Positions 32,644 to 44,615 are shown, numbered from the stretch's first letter. The stretch is 64,000 bases of DNA from Dipteris shenzhenensis (GCA_047967505.1 CM106539.1); one strand, 5' to 3'. A program made the numbers and translations. Notes: generated by a model not told the origin, from the letters alone.

Positions 32644-33763
32644 AGAGAGGGCCTTGAGTCACAAGAGCATGATTCGGAGTTGCATCAATAGGTTGGGATG
32701 GACAAACAAGATCACCAAGAACAATATCTGAAAGATTATCACCTTCGAGTATCAATAACATCTTCACTTTCCAACCAAGAAAACCTTGTTCTTGAAACAG
32801 AGGAACAAATTGTTGGCCAGAAGGAAAGCCGATGACGATTATAAACATTGCCATCATACTTCAATAGAATACGTTTGTCAGAGCTCACATCAATGATCGA
32901 CAATACAATGGTCGCTCTGAAAATAAAGAACTTGAGATATGCCAAAAAAGGATAGAACGTGAGATGGGAGTATACTAAAAATAGCATACATGCCAAGAAA
33001 GTGCTTTGAGCTTGTTGATCACAAAACCACGATATTTTTGGAGAAACACAGAACTTGTCGATCACAAAACAGAGATACTTTTGGCGAAAAGCACTACGAT
33101 CATGCCGATCATGAAACCAATACGTTTACCATGAGGCCATGAGATTCTTGGCGAAAAGCAGTACGAGCGTCTTGATCATGAAACCAAGAAAAAAGTGGTC
33201 GGCACGAAGACTGACGTAACTTTTTGCTCCAAAGTTCGATTAGGGCATTGAAGTGCTTAGAATGAAGAGCACAATGAGATAACTGATAAATTTCTCAAAT
33301 TCACACCAGAAGACATTTAAAAAACCACATCAAGTTAGACATGTCAAAATTGACAAGAGAAAATAAGCGATGAGATACTGAAAGTGCTATGTACTTCCTA
33401 TCTTTCTTCATTACAATGAGCATACAATAGTAAGACCATAGCTTTGATACCATGTTGAGAGAGAAGAAGAAGAGATGATAGACACACCAAATAGACTCCC
33501 AAAGACTGATTCATATTGATCACTAGTTACACATATATAGGTGAGACCTACTTCAAGTTAGGGAAAGCTATATATATAGCTCTAACAGTGGACAATAAAG
33601 CAAATCCATGCATTGCTTCTAGGATAAAGACAAAGAAAGGTGAAGAGGTAAACGTTAGGGCAACACTTGATAAATTTGAGGTTAAAAGGATGGTACCAAG
33701 TTTCAATAATAAGTCAAATTTAATGAAAATCTTGATTGTGAGGTACAACTTGGAAGCACATTG
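32644..33763 (-). repeat. Copy of the copia 2 5' region and its flank, duplicate of 61389-62523
   Basis: Almost collinear with 61389-62523 (a 15-16-bp deletion near 33393 and a few substitutions). It holds the start of copia 2 gag on the minus strand (near 32820 leftwards), its leader, the tRNA-Met binding site (reverse complement GATACCA before 33453), the 135-bp LTR and about 176 bp of flanking sequence. At 33764 element A' begins. Confidence 0.85.
33453..33587 (-). repeat. Copia 2 family LTR (copy 1)
   Basis: 135 bp with TGTTGAGAGAGAAG at the left and GCTCTAACA at the right (TG...CA on both strands). On the minus strand it is followed by TGGTATCA, the primer-binding site, so it is a 5' LTR of a leftward element. 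The same LTR is at 62213-62347. Confidence 0.8.
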
Positions 33764-33789
33764 AACACTTATTTCATTAATTTTGGACT
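33764..33789 (+). repeat. Left terminal repeat of A'
   Basis: The same 26 bp that bound element A (starting AACACTTATTTC). It follows GGAAGCACATTG; at 62511-62523 that phrase continues instead into AGCGATTG, which locates the insertion point and suggests ATTG as the duplicated target. Confidence 0.85.
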
Positions 33790-34537
33790 CATATGTCTAC
33801 TTTTGGACTATTCCTTAAAATCCTTCCCAACTGAAAAGTTTACTTTATGAAACTGTCATTCGAGAATCAAAAGTTTACTTTCTGGCACTATCATTTTCAC
33901 ATAAGACATTTCAAAATATCTCTCTACAATGTTGTACAAATAATGCAAAAACTACTATTAAATCCTAAATTTCTATTTCTTGTTTATAAGAATCATATTC
34001 TTAAAATAAAAAGTCCGAGTTATTAGTTTAAATCCATGAAAACCATGCTATTGAGGATTCACAACATTTTAAAAATGTATACATAAGAGACCTGTAAGAC
34101 TCTTTTTACTTTCAATGCAGAAAACTATAACACTCTTGAATATTCAAGAAATTAAAAGGTTTATATACACATGAGACATGATGGAAGCCTCTTTTGTACT
34201 CCAAAAAGTAGCAATAGCTATGCTTGCAATTTTACATTATCATGTCATAAGTTTTACAACAAATATTGCTCTGGATGAGTCTTTGTACAAAGGATCTCCT
34301 GTGGCCTTTTCAATAATTTAATTTTTCCTTTACAATGAGTTTAGTACAAATGGGCGATCCAAACATTTGCTTGTTTGAATGTCCTTTTCTATCATGATCA
34401 CAGAAATGAGCGATCCAAACATTTGCTTGTTCAGAATGTCCTTTCTGTCGTCACTTGTCGCTTGGGTGCCATCTTCATTCACTCTCATCTGACAACCACC
34501 ACCACCTTCACTCTTTCTCGATATTTGAATGGTGTTA

Positions 34538-37500
34538 TCATGGGCATTCTTCATTTGCGCTATCTCCTTCTACTTCCTCCCGGGCGAGCATCTTTGTGAA
34601 CTCTGTAATGTGCGTAATAATTGGTTGCGGTAATTTTATTTTGTCTTCTACATCATACCCCATGTGCTTCTTTGTTTTCTTTGACCTTGATTTCCAGGAT
34701 ACTATGACTGTCTCTGTGGAAAGTCTTGAAATTGCTTCATGGTTTGGGACCCATTTCTTTTTCAAACAACTACTATACAATGTACTGTTATCTTGGTTCT
34801 CCTTCCTGCCCCTTGGCTCATACCATACCACTGTAAATGTTGTAGCTCTCCCCCGGTCATCCATGCTCACGTCAACTACTTTTGCAACCCAAAACTTCAC
34901 GTTCTCATGTTCATCATCCGATGGTCGAACTGCAACAAAACAATGGACATCTATGTCTATTTGTGGCATAAACTCTCTCTTCTTGGGTCCACAATATGGA
35001 CGTGGGAGCAACGATTCAAACTCATTTTCAAAGAGACCACATGCTGGACGCAAGTCATTACCAACATTTGGCCAAAATAAAGGCCGTTCTGCCTTAATAT
35101 CATCTTCTCGCATTTTTGCAAGGTCCTTTATCAATTGGTAGGTCTTGCTAATTACAACAGTAGTGTGTTCCTTCCAAGAGGGCTTCCAATCAGGAAATCT
35201 CCGGAGCATTTCCTCTTTGTATGCAATAAAAGCTTTTAAGCCTTCTATTTCACCTTTGGATTTCTCGCTGAATTCTTTTATAGGAGCCCATGTTGGATGC
35301 ATTTCTTTGCTTGGGATTGAAGTTAAGAGAGAGTAAGGTTCTTCAGGTTCCCATTTTGTATCAAGAGAATAGTGTTGCCATTGCATCACTGGTTTTTCAT
35401 CCTTTAAGAAAAATCGAAAATAGTGTGGAGCGCTATGACCAATCAGGGCATCACCACCTTTTTGTATGAAAGGTAGAATAAAGCTCTTCCAATCATACAT
35501 CCTCTCAACCATTGAGCATATTGTTCCTTCCTTACGGCCACCAACTTGCCTCCCGCATTTTCTTATCAAGTCATCCATTGTCTCCATGTCCTTGTGTTTT
35601 AGTTCTCTTGAAACTGTGCTAAATACCTGATCGATATCCTCATGTGTGTGCCCAACCAACAAAAACCCAACTTCAATCTCATTGAAGATTCTATGAGCGA
35701 TTAGCATTGAGCAAAATGCAAAGAAGAGTACATTCTTATTCTCTCGTCCACAATTGTCTGCTTGTATTCTCAAAGTTGCTGGTAGGCGACCTTTTTCTGC
35801 ATGTACATTGTGAATTGCCTTCATAACGGATGTTACAACTTGATTGCTATCGTGTAGATGCAAGGAATCAATCCATATGTCTGCAAAAAACTTAAATCCG
35901 TGCACTAACACTCCACATAGATGTGTCTTTAAAAAGTATTTGTCTTGTAGCTTAGGTGGAGTGTTAACGAATCGAGGTAATGTTGTTGTATTTTGATCCA
36001 TACCATCTACAATAATGCACATGTACTCATTTGGGTGAGAAATAGCTTGCTCCTTCCAAAATGCATATTTTATTCTAGAATGTCGAACAAGTCCATGATG
36101 AAATTCTCTCTTTCTTTTGTAAGCTTCTTTTTGTTCTGGAGATGTTGCACTCTCAAGTGCTCGCTTTAGATCATCACAGTCGTTGCACTTTGACATTTTT
36201 TGCCTCTTTGGGATTTTAACATGTCCAAAGCTTTTTTTCCAAAGAGTATACAAAGTATGAAAAGATGCTGGTGCATGCCCTCTTTGCCTTTGTTTTTCTC
36301 CAATAGAGTTAAATACTTCTTTTTTGGTCAAACCTATCGGAAGATGCATTTCTGATAAGTGGGGTTGCGGTAAAGCATTTTCATAAATGTAATCTTTCAA
36401 AATTGCTGTTGCCGCAACCGTTGAGGCTCTTGTTTTGGGCCTTCCTATGTTTCCATGAATGTTAAATTTAACTCCATACTTTGCTTTATTAGCCAAATTC
36501 CAATATGTGCCATGTGATAATCCTGTAATAATGCGATATGCATTATTGCATATACTTTTTCCATTTATAAGAGGCCTTATTTGATGTCCTGAACTTCGCC
36601 TTCTCTTATCATTTACAAGAAAGCAGGACAATCTTGTGAGTAGGTATTCATTTCTTCTGCTTCCTTTCCTTTGCCATACATGTTCTCTACAACCCTTGAT
36701 GTCATGTAAGTTAATGGATCGCATACATGTATGCTTACAGCATGTAGATCGCATTGCTTTTAGCATAACATCTTCATTTATTACTCTTATTCTCTTTGGT
36801 TGCTTTTCTGTATCTGCCTGCACTCGTTGTCTTTTCATGCATCTGTATGTCCGTTTTGGGACCTTCTGTTCATTCTTATTTGGATTTGTGTAGTTCTCCT
36901 TGTAAGATTTATTTGTCACGTTGTTTTCATGAGATGTTGCATCCTTGATCTTATCACTCTGACAGTCAAATACTGAATATTCCTTTGTTGATGTCATCCT
37001 TGCTTTTGATACATTCGTCAAACCATTTGTAACATTTACAAGTTCACAATCAAAGTCAAACACCGAATAGTCCTTTGTTGATCTCATCCCTACTTTTGAT
37101 ACAATCGTAGAACCACTTGTCACAATGGCATTAGAGTGTCCCGAATGATCTTCAAACTCATCTATTCCTGAGAGAACATCACTCATTGATGCACTTTCTA
37201 TGGATTTCATAACTCCATAGTCAGTGGTGATAGACTGTCCAGAATGATCTTCAAACTCATCTATTCCTGAGAGAACATCGCTCATTGATGCACTTTCTAT
37301 GGATTTCATAACTCCATAGTCTTGAAACTCCTCTACTCCAGAGAGAACATCACTCATTATACTATCGTGCATGATTTCCATAATTCCATAGTTACCTGCT
37401 TTGACTCCAAGAACTTTATCAGTATCCATGAAGCCATCCATGCTTGAAGATATAACACTTTTCACATCTTTGCCCAAGTTCTCAATGTGCATGAACTCAT

Positions 37501-38299
37501 CCACCCCGGATAAGGCATCACTTGTGAAATATTTTTCTTTCTCGGTACCAATGAACTCATCGACTTCTGATAAGACGTCAGTGCTATAGTTGAGTGCATT
37601 GGAATCATCCATCTCTGAAGGAATAGAGCTTGGTACATTGGCATATTCTTTCAATTCTTTGATGTTGTAGTATACATTATGTTTATCATTAAAAACCACA
37701 TGCCGAGTCTTTCCAATCTTTAAAAATTGCATGCTCCATCTCAAATCCTTACCTACCTCATAGTAGGGACCATCCAATGACATTGAGTTATCATCCATAC
37801 CATCATCAGTAACTTTTTGAATTCTCATCTGCGCAAATGTCCAGTGTTCAACTTGTTCAAATCCCAAGACTTGACCTTCTGCTACATACTTATTTGTAAA
37901 TGATAACATTTGTAAAATATCTCCCACTCTAAAATCCAAAGATATGCACTTTGTATTCCTGATGACATGTGTTGGATAAGTCTCATCTCTGTCCCATGCA
38001 ATAAATGCTTTGTTGGAAGTATTATAGGGCATAACATCTCCAAGGATTTCCATATCCCCACACTTATGCTTTAGCTCAACATGTGCACTAAGAATCCTTG
38101 ATACGATAACCGCTACCTTATCTTCGCCAAGTCTTCTAAAGTGACAAATAGAATTTGGATCACTTTCATGGATTGTAGCAAATGCAACTACTTCTCTTTT
38201 GCAACATAAAATCACCTCCATCCCCGGAATAAATTTTGTAGCCATCTCCTTTGTGAGTTTCCTCTGCAAACAAGCTGTAACAACAATTATAAAGAACAT
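34538..38299 (-). CDS. Element A' transposase, intact 1253-residue ORF (DUF7869-like)
   Basis: Uninterrupted. The true start may be MATKFIPGMEV (about residue 19) after a splice acceptor TTGTTACAG-like sequence. N-terminal residues ~25-105 (VVAFATIHESDPNSICHF...LGDVM...AFIAWDRDE) recall the DUF8039-type domain of plant transposon proteins. Residues ~320-390 hold acidic tandem repeats (SDVLSGIDEFEDHSG, DYGVMKSIESASM). A Cys/His cluster lies at ~530-550 (CCKHTC, GCREH) and ~700-735 (CNDC...HHGLVRHSR). The RNase H-fold-like core has VDGMDQ (D765), DNCGRENKN (D848) and GHTHEDIDQVFS (E887, D888, D890). The C-terminus has a small beta-rich domain (KFWVAKVVDV...VVWYEPRG). Motifs match the DUF7869 group as I remember it. 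Likely a DD-E/D transposase; activity unproven. Confidence 0.75.
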   Translation of the reverse strand: MFFIIVVTACLQRKLTKEMATKFIPGMEVILCCKREVVAFATIHESDPNSICHFRRLGEDKVAVIVSRILSAHVELKHKCGDMEILGDVMPYNTSNKAFIAWDRDETYPTHVIRNTKCISLDFRVGDILQMLSFTNKYVAEGQVLGFEQVEHWTFAQMRIQKVTDDGMDDNSMSLDGPYYEVGKDLRWSMQFLKIGKTRHVVFNDKHNVYYNIKELKEYANVPSSIPSEMDDSNALNYSTDVLSEVDEFIGTEKEKYFTSDALSGVDEFMHIENLGKDVKSVISSSMDGFMDTDKVLGVKAGNYGIMEIMHDSIMSDVLSGVEEFQDYGVMKSIESASMSDVLSGIDEFEDHSGQSITTDYGVMKSIESASMSDVLSGIDEFEDHSGHSNAIVTSGSTIVSKVGMRSTKDYSVFDFDCELVNVTNGLTNVSKARMTSTKEYSVFDCQSDKIKDATSHENNVTNKSYKENYTNPNKNEQKVPKRTYRCMKRQRVQADTEKQPKRIRVINEDVMLKAMRSTCCKHTCMRSINLHDIKGCREHVWQRKGSRRNEYLLTRLSCFLVNDKRRRSSGHQIRPLINGKSICNNAYRIITGLSHGTYWNLANKAKYGVKFNIHGNIGRPKTRASTVAATAILKDYIYENALPQPHLSEMHLPIGLTKKEVFNSIGEKQRQRGHAPASFHTLYTLWKKSFGHVKIPKRQKMSKCNDCDDLKRALESATSPEQKEAYKRKREFHHGLVRHSRIKYAFWKEQAISHPNEYMCIIVDGMDQNTTTLPRFVNTPPKLQDKYFLKTHLCGVLVHGFKFFADIWIDSLHLHDSNQVVTSVMKAIHNVHAEKGRLPATLRIQADNCGRENKNVLFFAFCSMLIAHRIFNEIEVGFLLVGHTHEDIDQVFSTVSRELKHKDMETMDDLIRKCGRQVGGRKEGTICSMVERMYDWKSFILPFIQKGGDALIGHSAPHYFRFFLKDEKPVMQWQHYSLDTKWEPEEPYSLLTSIPSKEMHPTWAPIKEFSEKSKGEIEGLKAFIAYKEEMLRRFPDWKPSWKEHTTVVISKTYQLIKDLAKMREDDIKAERPLFWPNVGNDLRPACGLFENEFESLLPRPYCGPKKREFMPQIDIDVHCFVAVRPSDDEHENVKFWVAKVVDVSMDDRGRATTFTVVWYEPRGRKENQDNSTLYSSCLKKKWVPNHEAISRLSTETVIVSWKSRSKKTKKHMGYDVEDKIKLPQPIITHITEFTKMLAREEVEGDSANEECP

Positions 38300-38382
38300 T
38301 AGTCTCTTCTCAATAATCTACTTTATTAATGATTTAAAAATCCAGAACGTGTTTGAAAATTTAATTAGACACTAACCAATAA

Positions 38383-39145
38383 CAACCATAAACCCTAAAC
38401 CCTAAACCGTAAACCAAAACAACCCTAAATCCTAACCAATAACAACCCTAAACCCTAAACCCTAAACCCTAACCCCCAAACCCCAAACCCTAAACCCTAA
38501 CCCCCAAACCCCAAACCCTAACTCCCAAACCCTAAACCCTAAACCCCAAACCCTAAACCCTAACTCCTAAACCCTAAACCCTAAACCCTAACTCCCAAAC
38601 CCTAAACCCTAAACCCTAAACCCTAAACCCTAACTCCCAAACCCCAAACCCCAAACCCTAACTCCCAAACCCGAAACCCGAAACCCTAAACCCTAAACCC
38701 TTAACCCTAACCCCCAAACCCTAACTCCTAAACCCTAGATCCTAAACCCTGAGCCCTTAACCCTAACCCCCAAACCCCAAACCCTAACCCCCAAACCCTA
38801 AACCCTAAACCCTAAACCCTAACTCCCAAACCCTAAACCCTAAACCCTAAATCCCAAACCCTAAACCCTAAACCCTAACTCCCAAAACCCAAACCCTAAA
38901 CCCCAAACCCTGAACCCTAAACCCTAACTCCCAAACCCTAAACCCCAAACCCTAAACCCTAAACCCCAAACCCTAAACCCTAACCCCCAAACCCTAAATC
39001 CTAAACCCTAAACCCTAAACCACCAAACTCTAAACCCTAACCCCCAAACCCTAACCCTCAAACCTTGAACCCTAAACCCTAAACCCTAACTCACCAAACC
39101 CCAAATCCTAAACCCAAACCACGAAATCCTAAACCTTAAATCCTA
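38383..39145. repeat. Interstitial telomeric-type repeat array in A'
   Basis: About 760 bp of CCCTAAA and variants, same orientation and position relative to the transposase gene as in A, but shorter and with a different order of variants. It ends with the same AAATCCTATGAGTGTTTTC flank. Preservation in two copies shows that it is part of the element. Confidence 0.95.
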
Positions 39146-39262
39146 TGAGTGTTTTCAAGTAATATCATTTATTTAAGTAATAGTTTTAATTAGAATTTAT
39201 AAGTAATAGTGGAATTGATAGTTGGGAGGGTGGTAGTGGGAGAAAGGGAGAGTGGGAAAGTT

Positions 39263-42200
39263 GACACAATATTGTAAATAAGAGAGTAAAAGAAAGATTG
39301 ACACCATACTTACTTCTCATAGTATGGCATAAAGACAAGTAGTATGCCATCCAAGTCTAAAGGTTGTAGAATTGAACAAACATCATCTACTGTCTTCTTG
39401 GTATCACTAAGTACAGCTGAAAGAAGAGAATCGAGCATACAGACGCGATTCTGTACTGATCTAGAAAAATGAGATATAACCGTACTACTGCAACAATAAA
39501 TAAACAAATGTTAGAAGCAGATTGAATCAAATGATTGAAGTATCAAGTCAAGAGATGTTCATATCAAACCTGAGGATGGCCATCATGACTTTGTCATTAG
39601 CCTCTTTCAAAGGGTCGAAGAGGATTGTAACTTCCTCGCTACCAAAAGTCAAAACACGAGGTTGCTTGCTAATGATGACCTTAACCTCAGAAGAGCTCCC
39701 CATTTCGTCCAATACAGCGGTTACATCAGGACAACTTATGGGCGTAGCAACCAATGTTTCCTCTGGATGCTCCACCATGTTATCAATAAATGCCTTAATG
39801 ATAGATGACATAAATGCCTGCAGATGCAAGTCTGTATATGTGGACAATGAGGTTTCACCGCCTCTCAAATCAAAAATTTGAGCAAGGAGCAAGAAGCAGT
39901 TATATCCAACTCTCCACCCACAACTGTGGTCATCATTCTGCTTCGCTGCAGGGCATGTTACATACTCTATTTGATCTTCCAAGTCACCCTCCATTTGCAT
40001 AAGTGCATCTATAGCACTTACCAACTTTCGAGCAGATCTACACATCAAAATAGAAAACATAAATGAATGTGTGTATTGCATAGGATGCATCTCATTGACA
40101 TAATTATGACACAAGTAGGTTATACTTACTCTGAGACACTGCCATGGATAGATGCTATTGAATTGACAAAGAAGCATTGCTTGGCTAAGATGTCCACAAT
40201 TACCAAGCTCCAATGCAAGCTGCATTATCAATTAAGAATAATTATTATTTGATATAATCCTCCACAATGTAAGAGATAAGCTAGGTAGGGATTGATACTC
40301 ACTCTTCGTGATATGCGGTAAAGATAACTCGCGCCGCAGTCAAATCAATAGGTTGCAACCACTTAAAAATGTCATCTATGGTCTTCTCCTTATTGCTAAG
40401 TACACTAGAAACAAGAGGATCGACCATATATGCACATCTTTGTATATATAGCGGAAGCTGTTGTAAAACCATACTGCAATAAAAAGAAAAGAATATTAGT
40501 TCATTTGATCCAATGGAAATACAAAAGCATAAAGTCAGTAAAAAGTTTGTGTCAAACCTGAGGATGGCTATTATAACCTTGTCATTGACCTCTTTCTTGA
40601 AGTTTATGAGGATTGAAATATCCTCTTCATCGAATATAAAAGTAAGAGGTTGTTCTCGAACTTGAAACCTAACTTGAAATGACTTCTCCATTTGCTGCAA
40701 TGTATGATTATTTTCTAGAGTCATCCGATGGATAGCCAGAGCAGCTTTGCTTTCTTGAGATGAGCTTTCATGATTCTCTGCTCCAACTATGTCCTCCTCA
40801 TCCTCCTCCTCTCCCTTCTCCTATAAAAGGATAAAATAATTATGAGATTCAAAATTTTAAATTAATTATAAATTTAAAAAGACCTTTAAATGAATAAAGA
40901 AAATTAAACATAAGTCTTCATACCTCTACATATCTTCGTGGTCTTTTTATGTAACCTTCAGAGGCAAGGTCAGTGTCATATCCATCTTCCTCTGCTTCCT
41001 TGCTATTGCTGGTATCCTCACTATTATATCCAGAGCTTTGATCATTTTCATCATCTTTCTTGCTCTCATCGTACATGATCTGCTCTATGTCATCCTCTTC
41101 ATTGGAGATCGGACCTTTCTTATCAAACTTTATTGTGAGAGAAGCCACGGTATCAAGGTATTCCAAGCAAGCAGGGCTCTCAATAATATTTACATTGTGT
41201 CCTTTTCTGATAAGAGCTTCGAACAGATGTCCCATTCGGCACAATGTGACTTCCCATCCAGGCGGTAGCAAAAATTCCATCATACTAATTAAAAGATCAG
41301 CACTTTTTGCTGGCCTTTCATAGTGATTTGCATTGCGATGGAGGGGACTTGGAGCTTCATGCTCTTCCAGCAGTAGTTGCAATCTCTTTGCATTCCCTCT
41401 TATATTGTTTTGTAAGGAGTGATCATTATAAGGGCTCTTCATGCACAAGAAAAAGGTTTCCAGACTCTGTATCTTGAGACCGCATTCTCTCTTGTCCCTT
41501 TTTCTTGAGTATATCCCATTGTAAATCTTGAGCTCATTGCCATATTGTTTTTCTAGGGTAGCAGACATTTGTTCCTTGTCATATTTATCAGCAAATATGA
41601 CTATATTACATTGTCCCACTCTACCAATGGTGGTATGTAATATTCTGTCAAGGAGTGGACGGATGTCATCCGCTGATATTTCATAGACAAAGAAAAGCTG
41701 AGGTCTCTCCCAAGCAGTGTCGTCGGACAAAAAATCACTCAATGAAACTCCCTTGCACTCAACACTCTTTCCAGACTCTGAAATGATTTCATGTATGAAA
41801 TAAAAGCCCTTGTTCAAAGTCTTTTCTTTTCTGAGAGTGTGGTTATTGATGACTTTTTGTGCATATGCATACACATTTTCCGGAATGTCATTTCTCATAG
41901 AGGGAGTAATTTCAGATCCATCATCTTCTACTTTCACCCATTTATGCGCCCAAGCCTTCTGTTTAGCTGACGGTAAAGCTGATGCCATCTGCCTCACAAT
42001 GTTATGATCAATTTTACATTGGCTGATTGGAATATTTTTTTCTCCCAATAAATATTCAATTGCACTCTTTACTGCATCACGCTTCACCTGTTGGATGATG
42101 TTATCTTCCATGCAATGATCTTTATCCTTTTTGCCAAAAAACCATTCTTTTGACATTAATTTCTCTGCAGCAAGACTTGCGTATTTATCTGGTAGGTTTC

Positions 42201-44020
42201 TTAAAGGCCTCCACATCCGAGCTGTCATCTCTTTTTTCTCAATCTTCTTTGCCTTCTCTTTAATCAATGATGGAGCCTCATATGTAACATCTCCTTTCTC
42301 ACATGCAAGACACACGTCTTTGATCTGATGAAAAACTTCATCACTACGGAAAAGTATGCTTGTGTAGTCTTGATACCTATCCCTTACTGTCTTGAAGCTT
42401 GTAATCACCTCAGCTCTTTCCTGCTTTCCCCTTGGTACAATGGCACTCAAGCATGTGTAGAAGTCAACAAGATTATCCGCTTCCACTGTAGTTGCAGTTC
42501 TTTTGAGAGTGGTCAAAGGAGAATTAAAAGTTTTCCATATGGTCCTAGCTTTGAGCAACATCTCTGAAGTGGAGGTGATTTTTCGTAGTGCATAAATGTC
42601 ATGATTAAGTCTTTCCGACTCAATCAAATATTTCTTCTCGTTCTTGAAGATACAGATGCATGCAGAATAGTAGTGAAATTGAGGCACACTCGCGAAACTT
42701 TGATAAGTAATTTCTCCTTTCTTGTATGCATCTCTAGAGTGCTCATTACAAGCATAGGCATAGTGCTGACCATCTATTGCCTCAAATGTACAATGAGCTA
42801 AGAAATTTCTCTTGGCATCCCTTATATGTCGTTCTGGATCATTCACTGAACTCTGTCCTTCTTGAAGTGAGGGAACTTGTTTTCCGAGGAACTTAGTGAA
42901 TTGCATCTCAAAATCTATAGGCTGAGGGAAATTGATGGATTGACTATAATCTCCCATGACTGGCCAAAATGTTCTTGGACGGCAGAGTACCAAATTAGAA
43001 ACAACTGGTTTTTTTCCATCAATCAAAGCTTGAAAAATCTTTTCAGCATAGGCTGTATCTAAGGTCCTGCTGTTGGTGAAGACACTTGCTTTGACCACTG
43101 ATGAAGCATGTATAACTTGAGTCTTCTGGCCCCATATATATCCTGGATCCTCATTTGTCACAGCCTCATTCAAGCGAAGATTTAGGTTCTTCATTGATAA
43201 CATTTCTGCTTCTAGATCTGACTCCATTTCAAGACCCTCCGCATCCTCTTCATGTTCTTCCTCTTCTCTTCTTTGCCCTTTCTTTGTATATGAACGACCT
43301 CTTTTTCCAGTTATAGGACTTGGAACTGTAGCTCGTGAAGTACTTGCCTTTTGCATTTGACGTCGAGGTTTATTTTTTAGGGGCTCAATGTGAACTGCTT
43401 TAGATCGCCCTACTTCTTCTTCTATTGCCTCAACTTCAGGTATACTTAAGGGCTTCACTTGTTCTGTTATTCCATCAACTTCATGAGTTACACCATCTAA
43501 GTGAGTAATACCATGAACAAGAGATGTGTGTGCATGTCCTGTCTTATCTGATGCATGTCGTGTCTCACTCAATTCAATTTCTGTCTGAGATGCATGTGCA
43601 TGTCCGGTCTCCACCAATTCAATTCCTGTCTCAGATGTAGATCCCTTGTAAGCATCCACGTGTACAAGACCCTCATCCATTGCTACAATGTGTTCTGTCT
43701 CATCCACTCCACTTCCTCTCTCATTTGTATTACCATGAACCAAATCTACATGGCATGTCTCATCACTTCCTTTCTCATGTGTGGATTCTTGCACCTTAGG
43801 TCCCTCCAATGAAGTTGAACCTTGTTGGATGACACCCTGAAAGTATTCAAGGATAATCTTTGACTGCATTTTTCTTGCTTCCTCAATGGGAAATTCCTCC
43901 CACACATGTTGAAGGATCTCCAATGCAGGAACCAATTCAGGAAATCTAGGTGCTTTTGGCGGCGGCATCACAAAGTGCATTGCATCTTTCTTAGAAAGAA
44001 GAAACGATCTGTTGCTCATT
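39263..44020 (-). pseudogene. A' accessory gene, inverted and truncated at both ends
   Basis: The long exon (40918-44020; ORF extends to 44043 through fused CACTA sequence) is open for about 1030 residues and matches A exon 1 without its stops. It lacks the first ~70 residues present in A (MDLEATAFVNG...), so the reading now starts in neighbouring CACTA DNA. Downstream exons on the minus strand carry Ulp1-like module 1 intact (QNDDHSCGWRV, within 39548-39960) and the first part of module 2 (SVQNRVCMLDSLLSAVL...PYYEK, 39310-39480). The break at 39262 removes the rest of module 2. Intron positions agree with A. Confidence 0.75.
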
Positions 44021-44615
44021 GAGATCTTGATTTCGATGAGCACATGAGTGGCACAAGTAGTAGTGGGTTGAATGTATTTGTAGATCTAAACACTTGTTTG
44101 GATTTTGAAGTAGATAGTTTGGCAAGGGTTGATCTCATTGAGGATGAGATTGAACCGTAGCCCCACAATTGATATTGGCAAAACTATTTTACATATTGTC
44201 TCATTCTCCTCATTTCCCTTAATTCTTGTATATGTGGGCTTGCAAAAAATTATGTGCTTTGGTAATCATGGGCAATGTTTGGAAAGCAATGATGTACACC
44301 AAAATCTCACTTTCTGTATTCTCTGGAGCGCATCTAACCCCGCGTCTAAATGTGCGTCTGAGTCTCAGTGTAAACGCACAAATAAACGCGCAAATACACG
44401 CGCAAATAGACGCGCTAATAGACGGGATGTTAGACGGGCCCGTATTTTCTCAAGTCTAACGCGCAAATAAACGCGGTGATTGATGCGCAAATAGACGAGC
44501 ATTTAGCCGCGCTAATAGACGCGCCCGTAATTTCTCTACTAGAGCAACACCTATAGACGCGCCCGCTATTTTGCGCGTCTACCAAGCGCGTCTATAGTTG
44601 CTTTGTGTTGTTGTG
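44021..44615 (+). mobile_element. CACTA fragment C2: TNP2 C-terminus and terminal end
   Basis: Plus strand: the last ~40 residues of the TNP2-type transposase (SSGLNV, LDFEVDSLARVDLIEDEIEP, stop near 44160), homologous to 57305-57420 reversed; then a 3' UTR-like stretch, and 44330-44600 filled with motifs such as CGCGCAAATAGACGCG and GCTAATAGACG. It ends CTTTGTGTTGTTGTG at 44615, the family terminus with one change. This copy has the least-mutated (most CG-rich) subterminal motifs in the window. Confidence 0.75.

Larger units (their letters stand above)
33764..44020. mobile_element. Rearranged second copy of the giant TIR element (A')
   Basis: Begins with the same AACACTTATTTCATTAA terminus as A. 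The left part (33764-39261) is collinear with A 2161-7867: subterminal segment, transposase gene, telomeric array and the start of the G-rich array. At 39261 it jumps to A 18433 and then runs backwards (inverted) to A 13686, reached at 44020, where CACTA sequence begins. The G-rich and GA-rich arrays and the right end are therefore missing. It keeps better ORFs than A but is rearranged. Its insertion site is seen unoccupied at 62523. Confidence 0.8.
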
